Positions 17,939 to 26,718 of a stretch of DNA of 64,000 nt are shown piece by piece. The first letter of the stretch is position 1, and the number at the start of each line of letters is the position of its first letter. The position numbers and the translations under genes were made by a program. Source of the DNA: Nostoc sp. B(2019) (GTDB lineage Bacteria; Cyanobacteriota; Cyanobacteriia; Cyanobacteriales; Nostocaceae); assembly GCF_010091925.1 (NCBI RefSeq), contig NZ_WVID01000005.1, positions 31,994 through 95,993 of the forward strand, read 5' to 3'. The notes below the pieces were generated by a model that saw only the letters and a list, made by a program, of their open reading frames with translations, was not told the DNA's origin and did no database searches.

Positions 17939-18640
17939 CTACCTTTCGACTGGAATATCCGATACCTCTAGCTTCAATTTTTGAGCAGGATAATCAGTTA
18001 GAGCGAGTGATACTTTCTTCACATCATCTAATAAAGCTGTGGGAATACTCACTGTACCTGAAAATGTTGGCCCATTTAAAGGCAATTCTGCTGGCAAACC
18101 CTCTGTACTAGCACTCAGAGTTCGCCCTTTGTCATCGGTGACATCCAAAAAACTGTATAGGAAGCGCACAGAATCAGTACCTTTGTTCTGCATTTTTACT
18201 TTTAGTAGTAAATCACCACCAGAGTAGCGAGCAGATTGTACAGAGAGGGTTACGCCTTCACTCTGGGCGGTAATCGGAAAACCAGGTTGAAGTTTTTCTT
18301 CGGTCACTTCTGGAGGTTTTTCCTCTGGTTTTTGCTTGCTGCTATTAGTTTCTTCGTCATCTTCCTCTAGATTTTCTGATTTAGCAGCCTTGGTTTTACC
18401 CTCAATTCGCGCCTTGACAATTTTCAAGATCTCTTGCTCTTTTAATAGCGTTAACCCTGTCTGTTGGGAGTTATTTGTCTTGCTGCTAGCAAATTTGGTT
18501 GCGGGACGACCATCTGGTGTGGTGATACCTTTGAGTGCTGAACTCCCTATATTAAATCCTAAAAACGCACTCACAGAACCGGCTCCCAACATCAGGGTTA
18601 ATAAAATCAATGTAAGAAATACAGTGGAATTTAGTTTCAT
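17939..18640 (-). CDS. Hypothetical exported or anchored protein
   Basis: From ATG 18640 it has 233 residues (a TTG at 18649 would add three). Residues 5-26 form a signal or membrane anchor (FLTLILLTLMLGAGSVSAFL). A charged Lys/Glu-rich linker (about 90-125) follows, then a beta-rich C-terminal domain (about 130-230; VTLSVQSARYSGGDLLLKVK) that resembles the Ig-like DUF4352 sort of domain. Probably periplasmic. No enzyme motif. Family assignment tentative. Confidence 0.65.
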   Translation of the reverse strand: MKLNSTVFLTLILLTLMLGAGSVSAFLGFNIGSSALKGITTPDGRPATKFASSKTNNSQQTGLTLLKEQEILKIVKARIEGKTKAAKSENLEEDDEETNSSKQKPEEKPPEVTEEKLQPGFPITAQSEGVTLSVQSARYSGGDLLLKVKMQNKGTDSVRFLYSFLDVTDDKGRTLSASTEGLPAELPLNGPTFSGTVSIPTALLDDVKKVSLALTDYPAQKLKLEVSDIPVER

Positions 18641-18934
18641 CGCTGACAAGCTATTGCAGAAGAATGCTGGTCTACTTAAGAGTATTGAAGCTGTTACCTC
18701 AATCCTTCAAGGAACTTAATAAATATTAGTTTGCACTATCTCATGATTAAATTATGTAGTATAAAAATCTGGCAAATTATTTTCTAGTATTTACGAACTG
18801 TAAACTCATGCTAAAATAAGAAAATTGGGTTTATCCAGTACGTAAAGCAGTGTACTCAAACTAAAATTAGCAATCAGGGTTGACTTTAAAGTTTAAGTAA
18901 TACACTTATACCAACCTAAAATCCAACAAAGCAA
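18641..18934. other. AT-rich intergenic stretch upstream of the tRNA
   Basis: No gene. A possible promoter for the tRNA is TTGACT (18880-18885) with TACACT (18901-18906), but the 15-nt spacing is short. Confidence 0.35.
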
Positions 18935-19007
18935 GCGCCTTTGGCCGATTGGGGAGGCAGCGAACTCATAATTCGCCTTCAGGCTGGTTCGATTCCAGCA
19001 GGGCGCA
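18935..19007 (+). tRNA. tRNA with anticodon CAT (Met or lysidine-Ile type)
   Basis: A cloverleaf can be drawn by hand. Acceptor GCGCCTT (18935-18941) pairs with AGGGCGC (19000-19006) and the discriminator is A19007. The D stem is GCC/GGC (only 3 bp). The anticodon stem GCGAA/TTCGC encloses the loop CTCATAA with anticodon CAT at 18967-18969. The T arm GCTGG/CCAGC encloses TTCGATT. The variable loop is 6 nt. CCA is not encoded, as is usual in cyanobacteria. It lacks the three G-C pairs of an initiator anticodon stem, so it is an elongator Met or an Ile(CAU) tRNA. Confidence 0.72.
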
Positions 19008-19184
19008 CTTACTAAGTTATAAAAAGCAAGCAATTGATTATTGAACTCAATGATGGTTGTGACGAAACAATACTAAATTGTATTGAAAATTAACATTCTT
19101 AGTCTCTAGAGAAAAACTAGACTTGGTAATTTAGTCATTAGTTGCTGACAAACGACAAGGAACTAATGACTAAACGCTAGGACG

Positions 19185-19616
19185 TTATCGGGGTGGTAAA
19201 GTTTCAAACCGAAATTCAGTTCCGACTTTGAGTTTGTTGGTATTCAAGCGAGGAGACATCAACAGCGAGGTGTCGTAAGGATTTGGTAAATCAGGGGTAC
19301 GAATATATGGATCATTGCCAACTTGTTGGGTAAGGACATCGTGATAGACAGTATTAACCAATTCGGCGTCTCTGGCAATTTCATTTTCTGGGAAGGAATT
19401 TCGGAAACCCGAACCAGGGCCAAGAAACGAATCTAGCTGACGCCTGAAGCTACCATTGTTGTAGAAATTGCGATCGTGTCGAAAAAAAGCTCGTTCAAAG
19501 ACATCATTCGTAGTTTCATAATTGGGTGTTTCCGTCTGAGCAGATGCAACAAAGGGAAAAGCAATACTAACACCTAGCACCAATAAACCACTCAGGGTTT
19601 TTAATTTTATACCCAT
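19185..19616 (-). CDS. Hypothetical secreted protein
   Basis: A 143-residue protein with a clear signal peptide (residues 1-26, LLVLGVSIAFPFVASAQ, likely cleavage after ASA). The mature part is polar, rich in Asn, Asp, Phe and Arg (FFRHDRNFYNNGSF), with no Cys and no recognised domain. Exported to the periplasm or beyond. ATG start at 19616. Monocistronic and divergent from pyrE. Confidence 0.65.
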   Translation of the reverse strand: MGIKLKTLSGLLVLGVSIAFPFVASAQTETPNYETTNDVFERAFFRHDRNFYNNGSFRRQLDSFLGPGSGFRNSFPENEIARDAELVNTVYHDVLTQQVGNDPYIRTPDLPNPYDTSLLMSPRLNTNKLKVGTEFRFETLPPR

Positions 19617-19717
19617 GTTCCTTACTCCTCAATTTATGGGTGAATCTTAACTTATGCTTAATTTCAGAACTCTCATGAGTTCAACCTTTGGTGTAGCACA
19701 ACTTTTAATGTTTTGTA

Positions 19718-20335
19718 ATGACGTATCCTACTGAAACTCTTACCCACTCAGATATTTGGGCCGCTACCGCTGATTTAACTACCCTGCGCCACAAGTTACT
19801 AGATTTATTTTGCCAACTTGCTTATCAAGAGGGTGATTTTGTCCTCTCTTCTGGGCTGCGTAGCTCTTATTATGTCAATAAGACGCAGGTAACGCTCCAT
19901 CCCCAAGGTGCTTTGGCGATCGGTCGGCTGCTGTTCCATCTGCTACCTATAGATACCCAGGCTGTTGCTGGTTTAACATTGGGTGCTGACCCAATTGTGA
20001 CAGCAGTGAGTGTAGTTTCTGTCTATGAAAACCGACTAACACCAGCGCTGATTATTCGCAAAGAAGCAAAAGGTTATGGGACGAAAGCTTATATTGAAGG
20101 GCCTAGTTTGCCAGAAGGTGCGAAAGTGGTGGTGTTGGAAGATGTCGTCACTACTGGACAATCTGCTTTGAAAGCAGTTGAACGGCTTAAAGCAGCAGGT
20201 TATACCGTCAATGAAGTAATTGCACTGGTAGATCGGCAGCAAGGGGGAGCAGAGTTGTATCATTCAGCTGGTTTAAAATTTGAAGCGTTGTTTTCGATTG
20301 AGGAGATTCAACAACGGTATCGGCAGATTAAGTAA
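19718..20335 (+). CDS. pyrE: Orotate phosphoribosyltransferase
   Basis: A 205-residue enzyme that makes OMP from orotate and PRPP in pyrimidine synthesis. The PRPP-binding motif VVVLEDVVTTGQSALKA lies near residues 137-153, and the orotate/PRPP loop region RKEAKGYGTKAYIEG is at about 112-126. An N-terminal extension of about 15 residues is slightly longer than usual. ATG start at 19718. pyrG is also in this window (51677-53278) but unlinked. Confidence 0.95.
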   Translation: MTYPTETLTHSDIWAATADLTTLRHKLLDLFCQLAYQEGDFVLSSGLRSSYYVNKTQVTLHPQGALAIGRLLFHLLPIDTQAVAGLTLGADPIVTAVSVVSVYENRLTPALIIRKEAKGYGTKAYIEGPSLPEGAKVVVLEDVVTTGQSALKAVERLKAAGYTVNEVIALVDRQQGGAELYHSAGLKFEALFSIEEIQQRYRQIK

Positions 20336-20340
20336 TTTTG

Positions 20341-20413
20341 TTAAACGCAAAGGAACACAGAGGTAAGCGCAGAGTAACCCTTTGCGATTTCCTCCGCGTG
20401 CCTCTGCGTTTAA
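20341..20413. repeat. Dispersed inverted repeat (ACGCAGAGG type)
   Basis: TTAAACGCA (20341-20349) pairs with TGCGTTTAA (20405-20413), with further matching units (CAGAGG, CCTCTG) inside. It lies between the convergent pyrE and thiC genes and could end transcripts from both, although there is no long T-run. Confidence 0.6.
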
Positions 20414-20420
20414 AAGGCAG

Positions 20421-21794
20421 TTAACCTTGAGGCACTTTTTCTTTAGCCAAGAACTTCTCTAGTTCTGTTAGCGCATCAGCGTCAACTTTAGTTTGCATCG
20501 GGCAAAATTTGGGCCCACACATAGAACAAAACTCAGCCGTTTTGTAGATGTCTGCTGGTAGAGTTTCGTCATGATATTCCTTGGCTCTTTCTGGGTCGAG
20601 TGATAATTCAAACTGACGGTTCCAGTCGAAATTATACCGAGCTTTGGAAAGTTCATCGTCTCTGTCTCTAGCACCTGGGCGATGTCTGGCGATGTCTGCC
20701 GCATGGGCTGCTATTTTGTAAGCAATCAACCCATTTCGTACATCTTCGGCATTAGGTAGTCCCAAGTGTTCTTTCGGTGTGACATAGCACAGCATTGCTG
20801 TACCGTACCATCCAGCCATCGCTGCCCCGATCGCTGAAGTGATATGGTCATAACCGGGAGCAATATCTGTCACCAATGGCCCTAAAACGTAGAAAGGTGC
20901 TTCAGAGCACTCTTCCATCTGTTTGCGGACGTTGAACTCAATTTGATCCATTGGAACGTGCCCGGGCCCTTCTACCATCACTTGTATATCATGTTCCCAG
21001 GCTTTGCGAGTTAGCTTTCCGAGGGTTTTGAGTTCAGCTAATTGTGCTTCATCTGAGGCATCGTGTGTACAACCAGGACGCAGGGAATCTCCTAAACTGA
21101 AGGAGACATCGTACTTCTTAAAAATCTCAATGATGTCCTGGAAGTGTGTGTAAAGCGGGTTTTGTTTGTGATGATGCAGCATCCACCGTGCTAATATACC
21201 GCCACCACGAGAGACAATACCAGTAATGCGGTTTCTTACCAAGGGTAAATGCTCAATCAAAATTCCAGCGTGGATGGTTTGATAGTCTACCCCTTGCTGA
21301 GCGTGTTTTTCGATGATATGGAGAAAGTCATCAGCTGTCAGGTTTTCGATTGTGCCGTGGACGCTCTCTAAAGCTTGGTAAACTGGTACTGTGCCAATGG
21401 GAACAGACGAAGCCTTAATAATTGCAGTGCGGATTTCATCCAAGTTACCGCCGCCTGTGGACAAGTCCATCACGGTATCAGCACCGTACTTGACTGCTAG
21501 GTTCAGCTTATCCACTTCTTCTTGAAGATTGGAAGAGTTGGGTGAAGCCCCGATATTAGCATTTACTTTACATTTGGAGGCGATGCCAATGCACATCGGC
21601 TCTAGATTAGTGTGATTGATGTTAGCAGGGATAATCATTCGCCCCCGCGCTACTTCCTCACGAATGAGATCGGCGGGAAGATTCTCCCGTTGGGCGACAT
21701 GGTGCATTTCTTCGGTGATGACACCTTGGCGGGCATAGTGCATTTGAGATACATTACTCTGCCCACGACGCTTAGCAACCCATTCTGTCCGCAT
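20421..21794 (-). CDS. thiC: Phosphomethylpyrimidine synthase ThiC
   Basis: A 457-residue radical SAM enzyme that rearranges aminoimidazole ribotide to HMP-P in thiamine synthesis. The C-terminal iron-sulfur site is Cys423, Cys426 and Cys431 (CSMCGPKFC). Conserved blocks include [17 protein letters not shown] (about 69-85), [11 protein letters not shown] (about 110-120) and [14 protein letters not shown] (about 271-284). ATG at 21794 with GAGG 8-11 nt upstream. A TPP riboswitch sits in the leader, so thiamine pyrophosphate should repress it. Confidence 0.97.
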   Translation of the reverse strand: MRTEWVAKRRGQSNVSQMHYARQGVITEEMHHVAQRENLPADLIREEVARGRMIIPANINHTNLEPMCIGIASKCKVNANIGASPNSSNLQEEVDKLNLAVKYGADTVMDLSTGGGNLDEIRTAIIKASSVPIGTVPVYQALESVHGTIENLTADDFLHIIEKHAQQGVDYQTIHAGILIEHLPLVRNRITGIVSRGGGILARWMLHHHKQNPLYTHFQDIIEIFKKYDVSFSLGDSLRPGCTHDASDEAQLAELKTLGKLTRKAWEHDIQVMVEGPGHVPMDQIEFNVRKQMEECSEAPFYVLGPLVTDIAPGYDHITSAIGAAMAGWYGTAMLCYVTPKEHLGLPNAEDVRNGLIAYKIAAHAADIARHRPGARDRDDELSKARYNFDWNRQFELSLDPERAKEYHDETLPADIYKTAEFCSMCGPKFCPMQTKVDADALTELEKFLAKEKVPQG

Positions 21795-21812
21795 ATTAAA
21801 ATCCTCAATAAA

Positions 21813-21890
21813 CAGCTTCCCTCCGCTGGTATTACCCAGACTCAGGTGTTAAGGGTGTGATCTCAGCCTGATTATGTAGGCACCCCTAGC
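21813..21890 (-). promoter_or_regulatory. TPP riboswitch (THI element) in the thiC leader
   Basis: On the minus strand the order is GGGGTGCC, a P2/P3 region with CAGGCTGAGATCACACCC, then ACACCTGAGTCTGGGTAATA and CCAGCGGAGGGAAGCTG. CTGAGA and the ACCTGA...GGGTAATACCAGCG block are the conserved core that binds the pyrimidine and pyrophosphate ends of TPP. It ends about 18 nt before the thiC start, close to the GAGG site, which suggests control of translation start. Confidence 0.95.
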
Positions 21891-21899
21891 ATGGTTGTA

Positions 21900-22170
21900 G
21901 ATTGTACCACCTTAGTTATGGCTGCGAGCAAAGATGTTAACAATTCCTTGAGGTGAAGGTGGTAGGTGCTAAGCAGTTTTTTCGGAGTCTTGCGTAGGCG
22001 CAGCCCGTCGTAGACATCGCTGCTTCTGCTGAATAATGTCTAATATTGCTTTGTGGATTTCATCTGGGGTCAGTGGTTATTTGCTTGCTTCTAGCCACTG
22101 ACCAATGACAAATGAACGCCACTTGCTTCAACAGGGGGAACCCCCGCAACGCAGTGGCTCCTAATGACAA
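21900..22170. other. Intergenic region with dispersed repeat pieces
   Basis: Besides the riboswitch leader it holds the repeat at 21991-22020 and, near 22105-22170, variants of AATGACAAATGA around GGGGGAACCCCC. The latter reach up to the start codon of the pseudouridine synthase. No further gene. Confidence 0.45.
21991..22020. repeat. Dispersed 30-bp repeat (TGCGTAGGCG...GACATCGC)
   Basis: This 30-bp segment recurs with two substitutions at 45404-45433. Both copies are intergenic. Confidence 0.65.
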
Positions 22171-22791
22171 ATGACTAATCACTATAGATATATTATTTTT
22201 CATAAACCTTACGGTGTTCTCAGCCAGTTTACACAGGAATCACCCAAACATAGCACTCTGAAAGACTATATCGATGTGCCTGATGTTTATCCTGTAGGAC
22301 GTTTGGACTGGGACAGTGAAGGGTTACTGTTGTTGACGAATGACGGACAATTGCAACATCGCCTTGCCCATCCGCAATTTGGGCATGAACGTACTTACTG
22401 GGTGCAAGTAGAGCGTATTCCTGATGCAGATGCTATAAACAAGTTGCAAACAGGTGTGGCAATTCAAGATTACCGCACTCTACCAGCAAAAGTGAGGCTA
22501 TTGTCACAAGAGCCACTAGTGTGCGATCGCAATCCGCCAATTAGATTTCGTAAAAATGTACCTACAGCTTGGCTGGAAATGACTTTAACAGAAGGAAAAA
22601 ACCGCCAGGTGCGCCGCATGACTGCTGCTGTGGGTTTTCCAACATTGCGATTAATCCGGGTGAGCATCGTCCACCTACAACTAGATGGGTTACAGCCGGG
22701 TCAGTGGCGTGACGTTACACCATCTGAACTCAAATCGCTGAATAATCCCTCTAAAGCACATAGAAGCAATTCAAAATTATCAAAGTTCTGA
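22171..22791 (+). CDS. RsuA-family pseudouridine synthase
   Basis: A 206-residue enzyme that isomerises uridine in rRNA. The catalytic Asp46 is in [18 protein letters not shown] (about 42-59). It also has [10 protein letters not shown] (11-20, the family KP motif) and [10 protein letters not shown] (about 145-154). There is no N-terminal S4 domain, as in the RluE-like subgroup, so 23S rRNA is the likelier target, but the position cannot be told. The ATG sits at the edge of a repeat (ATGACAAATGACTAATCAC). The C-terminal 15 residues are basic and variable. Confidence 0.92.
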   Translation: MTNHYRYIIFHKPYGVLSQFTQESPKHSTLKDYIDVPDVYPVGRLDWDSEGLLLLTNDGQLQHRLAHPQFGHERTYWVQVERIPDADAINKLQTGVAIQDYRTLPAKVRLLSQEPLVCDRNPPIRFRKNVPTAWLEMTLTEGKNRQVRRMTAAVGFPTLRLIRVSIVHLQLDGLQPGQWRDVTPSELKSLNNPSKAHRSNSKLSKF

Positions 22792-22960
22792 TTGCCAAAA
22801 GCCAGCACTGAGGCTTCTGTTTGTCCACGCAGTTGGCTCCTCAGCACTACTGAAATAAGGATTCATTTGCGGATGGCACAACTTAAGTCAAAAGCAGTAT
22901 GATGTTATTTTTTTATTCCTACCTAGTAAAAATCAGCGCTTGTGTGCAAATTTAAGTTTT

Positions 22961-24397
22961 ATGAGCCGTAATCAGCAATCGATCTGGCATCACAATCGCC
23001 AACCACAAGATATCTTATCTGCAATACCTACGCGCCTAGAACTTGTGCCTGAACGAGCTAGCGATTCAGAACTTTGCACAACAGAAACCTTGCGTCGTAC
23101 CCAAGAGGAACTTCACTGGTATCGGAGGCTTTATGAAAATATCCCCTCTGTTTACTTCAGTTTGGATGCGACAGGGATAATTTTGTCTGTAAACCATTTT
23201 GGTGCAAATTGTCTTGGTTATACTTCTGAACAATTGATCAACAAACCTATTGTTAACTTGTTTGATCAATCAGATCAGCAAAAGCTTTCTGATGCATTTA
23301 TAGACTTATTTAGCGCTTTGCCTAATAGTAAAGTTGCTAATTGGGAATTTCGCTTGAATTGCCCAGCCAGTAAGATTATCTGGGTAAGAGTTGTGGCGCA
23401 GATATTGCCTGTTGAGGAGGGAAATTATGACAAAAATCCAGTGATTCTCATGGTTTGTGAGGATATCACGGCTTCCAAGCACAGAGAAGAAGCTTCAAGA
23501 CAAAGCGAACAACGCTTTCATCCTATTACTAAGACTGCTAACATCACAGAGCACAAAATCCCAGAAATTGCCTTGAAACAGATTCAGGAAGTGGCGCGAT
23601 GGGCTACGCCCCGCCGGAGGCGATTCTCCTACGGAGACGCTACGCGATCGCAATTGCAGGAAATGGATAGCCTCAATCGCTTAAAAGATGAATTTATCAG
23701 TACAGTTTCCCACGAATTACGCACACCACTAACTAATATGAAGATGGCGATTCAAATGCTAGGAATCGCCCTCGATCAAGAGCAAAATTTTTTGTCGCAA
23801 ATGGCAAAGCCACAAGCAGAACGCTCGAAAGCATCTCGCTATTTTGAAATTTTAGACAACGAGTGTGAGCGAGAAATTAATCTAATTAATAACTTCCTCG
23901 ATTTGCAACGGCTAGATGCAGGCGCTAAACCCTGGGTACTGGAAACAATTCAAGTACAGGAATGGCTTTGGCGGATGCTAGAGATGTTTAAAGCACGAAA
24001 CCGCAACTCTCATCAGCAAAATATACATCTCCAGGTAGCTCCTAATCTTCCCCTACTTGCGTGCGATGCATTTAGTCTAGAACGTATCTTGATAGAATTG
24101 CTCACCAATGCTTGTAAATTCAGTCCCCCGAATGCAGAAATTACCGTAATTGCTCAATTAAAATCTCAGAACATCCAATTTCAAGTGATTAATTCTGGTG
24201 TAGAAATTCCTGCCGTTGAATTAGTACGCATTTTCGGTAAATTTTACCGCATTCCCAGTAACGATCCTTTGAAGCAGGGTGGTACAGGGTTAGGGCTAGC
24301 ACTGGTACAAAAACTCATCAAACATATAGGAGGAACAATTGAGGTTGAAAGTGGGTCAAACCGCACCTGTTTTATTATCCAACTAGCGCTGAACTGA
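22961..24397 (+). CDS. PAS-domain sensor histidine kinase with repeat-encoded linker
   Basis: 478 residues from ATG 22961 (a TTG at 22940 would add seven). A PAS domain covers about 55-175, HisKA about 235-310 with the phospho-acceptor His in FISTVSHELRTPL (near 250), and HATPase_c about 355-478 with N box ELLTNACKFSP and G box GGTGLGLALVQKL. No membrane helix, so a cytoplasmic sensor. Residues about 212-231 (RWATPRRRRFSYGDATRS) are encoded by a 56-bp dispersed palindromic repeat that is also found outside genes at 29003-29058. No response regulator adjacent; partner unknown. Confidence 0.9.
   Translation: MSRNQQSIWHHNRQPQDILSAIPTRLELVPERASDSELCTTETLRRTQEELHWYRRLYENIPSVYFSLDATGIILSVNHFGANCLGYTSEQLINKPIVNLFDQSDQQKLSDAFIDLFSALPNSKVANWEFRLNCPASKIIWVRVVAQILPVEEGNYDKNPVILMVCEDITASKHREEASRQSEQRFHPITKTANITEHKIPEIALKQIQEVARWATPRRRRFSYGDATRSQLQEMDSLNRLKDEFISTVSHELRTPLTNMKMAIQMLGIALDQEQNFLSQMAKPQAERSKASRYFEILDNECEREINLINNFLDLQRLDAGAKPWVLETIQVQEWLWRMLEMFKARNRNSHQQNIHLQVAPNLPLLACDAFSLERILIELLTNACKFSPPNAEITVIAQLKSQNIQFQVINSGVEIPAVELVRIFGKFYRIPSNDPLKQGGTGLGLALVQKLIKHIGGTIEVESGSNRTCFIIQLALN
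23596..23651. repeat. 56-bp dispersed palindromic repeat inside the kinase gene
   Basis: Begins GCGATGGGCTACGCCCCGCC and ends GACGCTACGCGATCGC. It matches 29003-29058 along the full 56 bp with two differences. It sits between the PAS and HisKA coding regions and adds an open reading path without a stop. Confidence 0.85.
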
Positions 24398-24669
24398 AAG
24401 GTGAGGCAGAAAAGACAAGGAGGACAAAGTAGAATTTTCTCCCCCCCCACTTCTGCACTCCTGCACTCCTCCATTCCTACATTTGTGAGGAATTAACTGC
24501 CAATATCTGAAATATTTAGCTAATATGCGTCACAATTAATACTGCCACCAAAATTCACTGGTGAAACCACAATCTCTTGTAGGTCTAATGTAGCAGGGGT
24601 AGCCAATTGTGGCACTTTGGATCTTAGTGGCTAGAAGCACTTTGGAAAGGGAATTAAGGAACTTCCACT

Positions 24670-26637
24670 ATGCTGATTTGCCCTCAGTGTAAATTTGAAA
24701 ACCCCAACACCAACAAATTTTGTCAAAACTGTGGCACGTCCCTGACCCACAAAGTTTGTCTTGAATGCAGTACTGAAGTACCTGTAGATGCACAAAATTG
24801 TCAAAACTGCGGCGCGGAGTGCGGAACAGTGTGGTGGGCAATTATTGCCAATAAAGCTTTGGGAGTAGGGAAAGATGAGGGAGCAGGCGGAGCAGGAGAA
24901 GAAAATTCTGCCTTGTCCCCCTCGTCTCCTCTTCCCCCTAACTCCTCTTCTGAACTCCTGGTTTGCTCTTATTTAGACCCTCAGCAGCGCTATCAATTGT
25001 TAGATCCGCCGTTGAGCCAGAAGGAAATTGCAACCCCTACTGAAGTGTGTGTGAGAGTTTTAGATTGTCAGCCGTATCAAATATCACTCATTGAGGCAAT
25101 GCTAGGAAATCAGCAACAGGGAGTGATAGCACTATCAGAGGGAGCAAACGAAATACCTAGCCTTGCTAAACTTTATATTGACTTACAATCTCAAACTCAC
25201 CCAGAAATACCGCTAATTCACGATGCATGGCAGCAGGGTAATACGCAGGTGGTACTAATTGAAGATCGCTCGGATTGGCAGTATTTACTTGATCTGTGGC
25301 AAGAAGAGTCAACAAGTTTATTACAGCTTTTGCACTGGTGTTATCAGATGACTCAACTTTGGGTATTACTGGAACCAGTGGGTTGTCGTCAAAGTCTTTT
25401 GGATTTGTCGAATTTACGCTTAGATGAAGACCAAACACTGGCGATCAGACAGTTACATCTGGAACCATTAAATTCTCAGCCTGCGACTGAATCACCAGAA
25501 AATACAGAAGCCCAACAAGAACCGCCATTAACAATCAAAGCTTTGGGGCGGGTTTGGCAGGCGCTATTTAGACACTCTCAACGCACTCAATTTGGTTCTG
25601 TAGTCCAAATGTTGGGGGATTTGGAGCTAGGTAAGATTGAGACGATCGCACAGTTGCGATCGCGTTTGGAGGCAATTTCTTCAGAATTAGAAGCACCCGA
25701 TGCCATACCTCCAATGGAACAGAAACATCCTACTGCGCCTACGATCATGCAATTAGATGAGCCAGAAGATATCAATGCCAGAAATGATGATCTGCCAACA
25801 ATCGTGCTTGCGATGCAATTAAGCAGCTTGGAGGATGCCGGACGTACAGATGTAGGGCGACAACGTGATCATAATGAAGACTACTTTGGCATTGAAACTA
25901 AGATTCACAAGCTAGAATTGCCCAAAAGCCGCGTTTTACAAGCACAGGGTTTATATATTCTCTGCGATGGTATGGGCGGCCACGCCGGTGGCGAGATAGC
26001 TAGTGAGTTAGCAGTCAATACCCTGCGGCAATACTTTCAACAACATTGGATTACTAACCAACTGCCAACAGAACATAGCATTCGTGAGGCAGTTTATTTA
26101 GCGAATGAAGCAATTTACAATCTTAATCAACAAGATGCCCGTTCTGGAGTCGGGCGTATGGGTACAACTTTAGTAATGCTATTAACTCAAGGCAATCAAG
26201 CAGCAGTTGCTCATGTGGGAGATAGCCGCCTCTATCGCCTGACGCGCAAGCAGGGGCTAGAACAAATCACCGTAGATCACGAAGTTGGTCAACGAGAAAT
26301 AGCGCGAGGAGTTGAGGCGAGCATAGCTTACGCCCGCCCGGACGCCTACCAACTTACCCAAGCTTTGGGGCCCCGTGACAAACACTCGATTAATCCCGAT
26401 GTGGAGTTTTTCGAGATTAATGAAGATACTATTCTGCTTTTGGTATCTGATGGTCTATCAGATAATAATTTACTAGAAATCCATTGGCAAACTCACTTAG
26501 AACCCTTGCTGAGTTCTGGCGCAAACCTGGAGCGGGGCGTCACAGACTTAATTGATTTGGCAAACCAATACAATGGTCATGACAATATTACTGGTATACT
26601 AATCCGGGCAAAAGTGCGCCCAAATATGGAAAGTTAA
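24670..26637 (+). CDS. Zinc-ribbon PP2C-type protein phosphatase
   Basis: 655 residues. Two N-terminal zinc ribbons (1-55; CPQCKFENPNTNKFCQNCG and CLECSTEVPVDAQNCQNCG) are followed by a variable linker (60-390) and a PP2C Ser/Thr phosphatase domain (about 392-650). The metal-binding Asp residues lie in GRQRDHNEDYFG and LCDGMGGHAGGE, then AHVGDSRLY, LLVSDGLSDNN and GHDNITGILI. It should remove phosphate from Ser/Thr proteins. The next gene, 81 bp on, is a kinase with FHA and zinc-ribbon domains: a likely antagonistic pair. Confidence 0.93.
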   Translation: MLICPQCKFENPNTNKFCQNCGTSLTHKVCLECSTEVPVDAQNCQNCGAECGTVWWAIIANKALGVGKDEGAGGAGEENSALSPSSPLPPNSSSELLVCSYLDPQQRYQLLDPPLSQKEIATPTEVCVRVLDCQPYQISLIEAMLGNQQQGVIALSEGANEIPSLAKLYIDLQSQTHPEIPLIHDAWQQGNTQVVLIEDRSDWQYLLDLWQEESTSLLQLLHWCYQMTQLWVLLEPVGCRQSLLDLSNLRLDEDQTLAIRQLHLEPLNSQPATESPENTEAQQEPPLTIKALGRVWQALFRHSQRTQFGSVVQMLGDLELGKIETIAQLRSRLEAISSELEAPDAIPPMEQKHPTAPTIMQLDEPEDINARNDDLPTIVLAMQLSSLEDAGRTDVGRQRDHNEDYFGIETKIHKLELPKSRVLQAQGLYILCDGMGGHAGGEIASELAVNTLRQYFQQHWITNQLPTEHSIREAVYLANEAIYNLNQQDARSGVGRMGTTLVMLLTQGNQAAVAHVGDSRLYRLTRKQGLEQITVDHEVGQREIARGVEASIAYARPDAYQLTQALGPRDKHSINPDVEFFEINEDTILLLVSDGLSDNNLLEIHWQTHLEPLLSSGANLERGVTDLIDLANQYNGHDNITGILIRAKVRPNMES

Positions 26638-26718
26638 TAAATGGGGTACGGGCTAATTCTCAATACCCAATGACGCCAGTTCGACGGCATTTATTTTAAT
26701 AAGGCCGGGGAACCGTCC

